From Odontocerum albicorne (taxonomy: Eukaryota > Arthropoda > Insecta > Trichoptera > Odontoceridae), in contig OX463852.1 in the NCBI GenBank assembly GCA_949825065.1, positions 16,084,189 to 16,148,188 of the forward strand: a stretch of DNA of 64,000 bases, read 5' to 3'. A program made the position numbers and the translations under genes. Positions 58,557 through 64,000 of this stretch are shown in pieces. The notes below the pieces were generated by a model. It did no database searches. It saw nothing but the letters and a program-made list of their open reading frames with translations, and was not told where the DNA came from. The stretch's first letter is position 1. The number at the start of each line of letters is the position of its first letter.

Positions 58557-59606
58557 TTATTGCTCAGTATGGTCTCCCATAAGATCAATACACTTGGTCC
58601 AACGATCTTCCAACTTTGTTGTCCCATCACGGAAGTGACTTTCTGGAAGGCCTGCAAAATACTCCTCTACGACGGCTATAACCTCTTCGTTTGATGAAAA
58701 ATGCTTTCCACGAAGGAATTTTTTGAGGTGTGAGAACAGCCAGAAGTCAGAGGGAGCTAAATCTGGCGAATAGGGTGGGTGCTGCAACAATTAGCACCCC
58801 AATTCACTGATTTTTGCGATGGTTTTTTGAGCTGTGTGAGCAGGTGCATTGTCTTGATGAAAAATGATTTTTTTCTTCAGCAAACCGGGTCTTTTTTCAC
58901 AAATTTTTTCATCCAACTGGTCCAAAAGGTCACAATAATAATCAGAATTGATTGTCTTACCAGTTTGGAGATAATCTATCAATAAAATTCCTTTTGCATC
59001 CCAAAAAACTGACGCTAACACCTTCTTGGCCGATTTCTGGACACGAACTCGCTTCGGAGCCAAAGTGCCTGGTTCACACCACTCCTTAGCCTCTTGTTTT
59101 GATTCAGGATCATGGTGGTAGACCGAAGTATCATCCATAGTGATGAATCGACGCAGAAAATCCTTTTTATCCTTTCGAAATTGCTCCAAATGTTGCTCAG
59201 AAAGTCGCATTCGAACGTGTTTTTGTTGCATTGTTAGCAAATGCGGCACCCATTGTGCACACAGTTTTTTGAAACCCAAAACTTCAGCCAAAATATGCCA
59301 TGTTGTTTTATGTGAGATGCCTATGGTATCAGCTATCACATCCACAGTCGATCGATGATCTTCCAAAACCATATCCTGTATTTTCGCTATGATTTCTGGT
59401 GTTCATGCACTTTTTGGACGTCCTGAGCGTGGATCGTCTTCAACGCTTGTACGGCCACGCTTAAACTCCAAAACCCATCGGTGAACGGTTGGAAATGAAG
59501 GATAAGACTCCTTTAATACTTTCACCATCTTTGCATGGATCTCAGTAGCCGATAAACCTTCCAAAACAAAGAATTTAATCACTGCACGCTATTCGGATTT
59601 TTCCAT
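58557..59606 (-). pseudogene. mariner transposase, DD34D, with three in-frame stops
   Basis: The 350-codon frame has the normal mariner length. It starts MEKSE at 59606 inside the left-hand untranslated part. Stops interrupt it at codon 6 (TAG, 59589-59591), codon 68 (TGA, 59403-59405) and codon 272 (TAA, 58791-58793), with no frameshift. Recognisable parts: N-terminal helix-turn-helix DNA-binding region, a linker near codons 60-80, the WVPHLLT motif, first catalytic Asp in RRFITMDD, second in IIFHQDNAPAHTA and third in YSPDLAPSDFW, with 34 residues between the second and third. All three acidic residues remain. MDDTS stands where MDETW is usual. No product could be complete without readthrough. 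Confidence 0.95.
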
Positions 59607-59757
59607 TGTTAAAAAATACACTGACACGTCAACATCAAATGACTTGTAAACAAAGAATGAATTAACAGATCGAAATGAAATTTTGAGAACGTTCTTATGA
59701 AAGAGAAAATATTAAAATGGTGTAGAAATTTTGGTTTTTCTACTGCTCCATAGATGT

Positions 59758-59785
59758 CACTTTCAAAACTTTTTGACTAACCTAG
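59758..59785. repeat. mariner terminal inverted repeat, higher-coordinate end
   Basis: 28 bp ending TTTTTGACTAACCTAG directly before TA. It differs from the other end at two positions. Confidence 0.93.
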
Positions 59786-59789
59786 TACT

Positions 59790-60310
59790 AACACAAGCAA
59801 CATTTAATTAAACTATTCAAGGTGTAGAAATGTTGATCAATTTAGATTGGCAATATGTAGAACTAACTTACCAACTGTTTCTAATTTTAAATAAGCCTCA
59901 GATATTGACATCTTCAAAATTTCAAGAAATATTTTTAAATAAAGCATTTGAAGCTTTCTTTGTAATGGGAGTTGGTTGTTTCGACTAAACAATTATTCCA
60001 TGTCCTTTTAAGCTTTTCACTGGCTTTAGACGTTTTCTTTTGTTGGCTTGCTTCAAACAGGGACATAAAAAATGTTACATATTTCTTCAAATATGAAATG
60101 CGTTTCATAGTAACTCCCATTTTCTTCACTTTTCTCATATTTCTTCTGCTTTTCCAATCTTTGATTTTCTCACATGACAATAACTTTCATTAATATACCT
60201 TACGATGAAGTGTCAAAACTAATCAATGAAAACGCTGTCTCGCATCATCTTAACTTCAGTTTTAAAAAGAGTTAATTTTTAGAGCACATTAGAGGGGAAC
60301 TTAGGATAAC
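59790..60310. other. Spacer with an unidentified lysine-rich frame
   Basis: The reverse frame 59935-60180 (81 codons, start MSCEKIKDWKSRRNMRK) is lysine/serine-rich with no domain I recognise. It probably occurs by chance in A-rich DNA. Confidence 0.2.
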
Positions 60311-60315
60311 GTTAA

Positions 60316-60700
60316 AATCGCAAATTGGTAAATCGATACTGTAGAATAAAAAAAAATATGCGTACTCAAAATGAATGATACAATAAACCATCACATTGAA
60401 TTCATTATAACCGGTCGGTGCGCTTTGAATATTGGCTAGGAGAAGATCGCATAATGGTTAATCGACAATGTAGAATAAAAAAAATATGCGTACTCAAAAT
60501 GAATGATACAATAAACCATCACATTGAATTAATTATAACCGGTCGGTGCGCTTTGAATATTGGCTAGGAGAAGATCGCATAATGGTAAATCGATACTGTA
60601 GAACAAAAAAAATATGCGTACTCAAAATGAATGATACAATAAACCATCATATTGAATTCATTATAACCGGTCGGTGCGCTTTGAATATTGGCTAGGAGAA
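60316..60700. repeat. 128 bp tandem repeat, three copies
   Basis: Units at 60316-60444 (129 bp, one extra A), 60445-60572 and 60573-60700. Each starts (G/A)ATCGCA(T/A)A(T/A)TGGT and ends TTGGCTAGGAGAA, with the inner block CCGGTCGGTGCGCTTTGAAT unchanged. Only a handful of substitutions separate them. Confidence 0.95.
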
Positions 60701-61284
60701 GAATAGTGGTGAGGCATATGCGCAGAGAAAGCTTTAGCGATCGGGTACCGAACCAAATTACGAGTATGTTAGCTAAAGTGTGATGACTTGAAATACGATA
60801 ACGGCATATTTGAATTAACAAAACTTCTTCACTGGATTTTCTATCTACGAAAATTTCACATGTTTATAGTATGAATGGATTCCCAAATATGGATTCTTAC
60901 TTTGTGTAAGAAAATAATCATTTGGAGATAGATCCCAAAAAATTCCCGCAATCTGAGACAAAAAAATAAATATTACGCCTTCATATAAATTTGTCATGTA
61001 AAAGATTTTTCTTGCGCAGATAAAATTTTAGGGTCGGGTGTAACAGGTGCTGGCACTTTTACATATTTATGGGATGATCGTCTGGATTTGTTTTGTCTAT
61101 GGTTATCAGTAGGATTCTTAAACTTTTTCAGCGTAAATAAAGTTTTTTTTTTAAAGAAGCTTAATATTAATAATACGTTTTTGCAGTTCAACTTCATAGC
61201 TTCAATGTTATTTTAATTTTAAATGAGAAAGGTTAATAAAGACTTCTAATTAAATAATCCGTGACAGTTTTTTTTAAATTTGTA

Positions 61285-61612
61285 TATGATAGGAAATTTA
61301 ATAAATAAATAATTTGTGAAAAAATAACAGGTAATTTAACGTAGACACACATTTTTTATTGATCTGGGTTTGTTTCCTTTCATCTGGCGTGTCCACAGTA
61401 AGCTGGGTTGTTTCCTTTCATCTGGCGTGTCCACAGTAAGCTGGGTTTGTTTCCTTTCATCTGGCGTGTCCACAGTAAACTGGGTTTGTTTTTTTTCATC
61501 TGGCGTGTCCACAGTAATCTGGGTTTGTTTCCTTTCATCTGGCGTGTCCACAGTAAACTGGGTTTGTTTCCTTTCATCTGGCGTGTCCACAGTAAACTAG
61601 GCTTTTTTGCCT
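61285..61612 (-). repeat. Retrotransposon 3' end with an internally amplified segment
   Basis: AATAAATAAATAATTTGTGA, AAAATAACAGGTAATTTAAC and the closing AGTAAACTAGGCTTTTTTGC match the single-copy elements at 22.7 and 39.85 kb. The 39 bp minisatellite lies exactly where those elements have one copy of the CTGGGTTT...AGTAAA segment. Confidence 0.75.
61364..61596. repeat. 39 bp minisatellite, six copies
   Basis: Six units of CTGGGTTTGTTTCCTTTCAT + CTGGCGTGTCCACAGTAA(A/G/T), one of them a base short. As 39 is divisible by three, frames stay open on both strands and give 13-residue protein repeats (TVDTPDERKQTQF on the reverse strand). These are unlikely to be genes. Confidence 0.96.
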
Positions 61613-61782
61613 GAAAATATCCTATTTACTTATTTAAATAAGATTATTTTTAATGCTAATTCATTCAAATTTCACATTTCTTTGTTTTCATTCACAATCG
61701 GCAGTGTTAACTGAACTTTACCTTTCTATCATTCATCACAAAAAAAACCCTTTCCGAAATTATTGAACATTTAAACCTGTTT

Positions 61783-61862
61783 TAGCTTCTCTCTAGTAGA
61801 CGCTTGCCTGTCAATCCGGGCATTGTGGATTGAATTCCTGTTAGTATGATTTTTCTTAAATA
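61783..61862 (+). repeat. tRNA-like SINE head, family 1 (fragment)
   Basis: CTCTCTAGTAGACGCTTGCC and GGATTGAATTCCTGTTAGTA occupy the A- and B-box positions of the family, followed by TTTTTCTTAAATATTTTTAG. The body is lost. Confidence 0.45.
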
Positions 61863-62264
61863 TTTTTAGATGTGCTCAATCAAATAAACTTCATATTTAC
61901 AACATTTCAAGAAAACGCTAAAATAATCATCATTTATCTCAAAATATTATTTCTACATAACTTGAATTCAATATCCATCTTTAACGATATTTCCCTTGAC
62001 ATTCATCTTTTGATTTATTTTTTGTTACTTTCACTGAATATTTATATTAATTTACTTAGTAAAGTACTGTGGTGATAAAAAAGTGTTATATACAAAAAAA
62101 TAAGTTTTCCTAAGTATTTTTTGGTTGGTTGAGAGGGATTACCATATGATAATAAATCGTCGAAATGCATACAAAGAAAATATAGTACAATATAATAGAA
62201 TATAAATCTTTATCAAGTAATTTATAAAAACATTAAAAAAATAAAAATATACATATATCAACAT

Positions 62265-62710
62265 GCCATTTCCCTGTTGGGATAGGTAGAGAATGCAGAG
62301 TGTTATACTTACCTATCTCAATACACATATTTCACCTCTTCTACATAAATTCAAACGTCTCATATAACGATTCCTACGATTTCTCTAGATTTAATATTTC
62401 CTTTCAAAATATCATTCTCTTGACCTAACCATATTTCCTTGGTCTTTATTTACCAAACATTCTATTCACATTTGTACTATATATTTGTTTTGTTAGTATT
62501 TTTTCGTTCATTTATTCTATATGCCCAAACCATCCCAGAATGCTCTTCTTCATCTAACTTAATACATCAACCTTAAGTTTACATTAAAATACAGTTGTGA
62601 CATATCATTTCAACGTATTTTGATACTTTCCGATCCGAGTATAATAAATATTTAGTGCCCCATTGACTGTGTTTCTTATCACTATATAGTCGCTCGATTT
62701 CCCTCGTAAC
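62265..62710 (-). pseudogene. LINE reverse-transcriptase C-terminal remnant (long copy)
   Basis: The best reverse-strand copy of the 45.4 kb family. It carries CATTTCCCTGTTGGGATAGG (the complement of YPNRE-like codons), TTACCTATCTCAATACACAT, CTTCTACATAAATTC, CTTGACCTAACCATATTTCC, ATGCCCAAACCATCCCAGAA (RMVWAY-type region), CATCTAACTTAATACATC and the upstream segment to about 62710. Stops and indels occur throughout. Confidence 0.65.
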
Positions 62711-63161
62711 TTCTCCATCATCTAAGAAAATACTAAACAAAATAAATAAAAAATATCACAAGTGAAAGGATAATATTGAGAACCACTGCAGTACAATCTA
62801 GTACAGATTTTCCCCGGCTTACGAGCGCTATATGTGTGATTGCTCAAAAGAATAGGATCATAACGAGGGAAATTCAATCTGGCCCATAAACAACAAAGCG
62901 AAACGTATAAGACATAAAATTTCAAAATTCTTCCCGCCTTCGAATAAATAAATTTTACGGTCTCATGATTACGAATCCAAATTCGCTTTCTCATCTGTTA
63001 CGAATATTAATTTTTCCTCATGCTTAAGCATCTGGGTTTAAATGAAATTCGTGGGTATTAAATATTGGGATCGTGAACTAGATGTGGTCCAATTATTTTG
63101 TTAAGCCATTGCTTATTCTCACTGCCCTACAAAAATACAGTCATTAATTGAGGTGCACCTT

Positions 63162-63322
63162 GAGGTGCATGGCCGCGCTGTAACGCATTGGACTTCCGTG
63201 CGGAAGGTCGTCGGTTCGAACCCCGCGCTGTGCTACTCCCTTCGAATGACACAGGCACTTTTTCCGCCTAGTATTCGAGGGTATAAGGATACCTATGACT
63301 TCGGTCATATCTATTCTTTAAA
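63162..63322 (+). repeat. tRNA-derived SINE, family 5 (good copy)
   Basis: GGCCGCGCTGTAACGCATTG (A-box region), GTCGTCGGTTCGAACCCCGC (B box), GAATGACACAGGCACTTTTT, CCGCCTAGTATTCGAGGGTA and GGTCATATCTATTCTTTAAA. It is GC-rich and less decayed than the 52.9 kb copy. No paired acceptor stem is formed. Confidence 0.8.
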
Positions 63323-63339
63323 AAAAAATGTTTTTGAAC

Positions 63340-63600
63340 GAATTCTTGGACATGGCGTTAATATCCTGGCATTATGTATTTTTATCCATGCACACAGCTC
63401 TTATCTCGTTCACTCTCATACATTTCGACATGCATGATCTTCTATTTCTCATATTTACATTTCCACCAGTCAAAATATGTATAACTATCTCCTTCCACTC
63501 TTTCTTCGGTCCATCTCTTTCTTGCTGTCTTCACTAATTGCAGAATAATATATTTGTTTCGCAACTCATCATCTCAAAGCGACTAAACCACATCAATATT
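63340..63600 (-). pseudogene. LINE reverse-transcriptase C-terminal remnant (weak)
   Basis: TTATCTCGTTCACTCTCATA, TTCTATTTCTCATATTTACA and TCTTCGGTCCATCTCTTTCT follow the order of the reverse-strand LINE tails (the GG/RPRK region is the complement of CGGTCCATC). Decay is strong. Confidence 0.35.
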
Positions 63601-63925
63601 TATTTCTTATTTCTTCTTATAACATGCATCCCTTACAACCAACGTCAAGGTTGGCAACAGGACATAATTGCGCAGAATTATTTTTAAAATTCGTTTTCGA
63701 TTTTTTAACGTAGACATCAAGTACGTCGTTGTCTTTGTTACCGGCAGCCACACACTTTTTATAGGTATAAAATACCTTACCATCTTTCGAAAACATGCTC
63801 TCCATATAGCATAATTCTTCAAATAGTTCAAATATTTTATTATTCGCCCATACATAGCAACTTATCTTTTGAAACTTGTGTATTTTTATATTCATCCTCA
63901 CTGTTCTTACAATTTTAATGGTCTA
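63601..63925. other. Spacer with overlapping unidentified frames
   Basis: Two reverse frames (63607-63855 and 63617-63901, starting MYGRIIKYLNYLKNY and MRMNIKIHKFQKISC) overlap. Neither has a domain I recognise. Confidence 0.25.
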
Positions 63926-63928
63926 AAT

Positions 63929-64000
63929 CATAGTTTCCCAAACTTTTACGCCCCGTAGACCACTTGCCATTTTTTTTTGTTTTCCGTAGACCCCCTGTCT
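63929..64000 (+). mobile_element. hAT-like terminus at the window edge
   Basis: CATAGTTTCCCAAACTTTTA, CGCCCCGTAGACCACTTGCC and a repeated CCGTAGACCCCC resemble the CA(G)NGGTTCCCAAAC ends of hAT transposons. The element continues beyond the window, so class and length are open. Confidence 0.4.

Larger units (their letters stand above)
58493..59785 (-). mobile_element. Full-length mariner element with intact ends and TA target duplication
   Basis: Inverted ends CTAGGTTCGTCAAAAAGTTT (from 58493) and, on the complement from 59785, CTAGGTTAGTCAAAAAGTTT agree over 28 bp with two mismatches. TA lies on both sides (58491-58492 and 59786-59787). The length of 1293 bp is normal for mariner. It holds a transposase-derived frame without frameshifts but with three stop codons. 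I infer a recently inactivated copy that could still act as a substrate if an active transposase is made elsewhere in the genome. Confidence 0.95.

Noticed and set aside
58779..59358. Forward-strand frames of 68 and 72 codons inside the mariner element
   Set aside because: They are shadows of the transposase frame on the other strand.
61336..61614. Frames coding for 13-residue repeats (TVDTPDERKQTQF) on one strand and a different repeat on the other
   Set aside because: They are consequences of a 39 bp minisatellite whose unit is divisible by three. The flanks are non-coding retrotransposon tail.
63165..63225. Possible functional tRNA gene on the forward strand
   Set aside because: Same reasoning: B box and D-arm-like parts without a paired acceptor stem, and the same downstream body as at 52.9 kb.

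Overview
This window is AT-rich (about 30% GC by eye) eukaryotic nuclear DNA. It carries a 200-base assembly gap and no recognisable host protein gene. The contents suggest an arthropod, most likely an insect or another invertebrate with a large repeat-rich genome. They include a mariner transposon of canonical length, many 5'-truncated non-LTR retrotransposon (LINE) tails, several tRNA-derived SINE families, hAT-like and piggyBac-like ends, minisatellites and degenerate satellites. The species cannot be named from the sequence. The possible open frames are almost all short and lack family features, so I read the window as intergenic or intronic sequence.

Layout. 1-6.8 kb: SINE copies in AT-rich DNA and an exact 52 bp x3 array. 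7-10 kb: LINE tails of both orientations, another dispersed repeat and a long SINE. 10-15 kb: largely featureless. 15-18 kb: a dense cluster of SINE and LINE tails. 18-21 kb: mostly plain sequence with two hairpins. 21-25.2 kb: tRNA-like SINEs, the N gap with a degenerate tandem array beside it, a LINE interrupted by a SINE, and two different reverse-transcriptase C-termini side by side. 25-33 kb: sparse. 33.0-33.55 kb: an internally deleted DDE transposon with terminal inverted repeats. 34-49 kb: SINEs, a 53 bp x5 minisatellite, hairpins, LINE remnants and a short piggyBac-like insert inside a SINE. 49-52 kb: two degenerate arrays, each with a period near 160 bp. 52-56 kb: tRNA-like repeats and LINE pieces, including a recognisable reverse-transcriptase C-terminus. 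58.5-59.8 kb: a mariner element with intact ends and a transposase broken by three stop codons. 60-64 kb: two minisatellites, more LINE and SINE pieces, and a hAT-like end at the window edge.

How the parts relate. The SINEs have internal RNA polymerase III A and B boxes and would have depended on LINE machinery to move. The LINE tails here are the probable source families, but no partnership is proven. Nested insertions give a relative chronology: SINE into LINE near 23.2 kb, and a piggyBac-like insert into a SINE near 46.4 kb. At least one minisatellite (61.4 kb) arose by amplification of a segment inside a dispersed repeat. The most unexplained signal is a dispersed octamer, TACGAGTA or its complement. 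I counted it 21 times with unrelated flanks, against an expectation of two or three.
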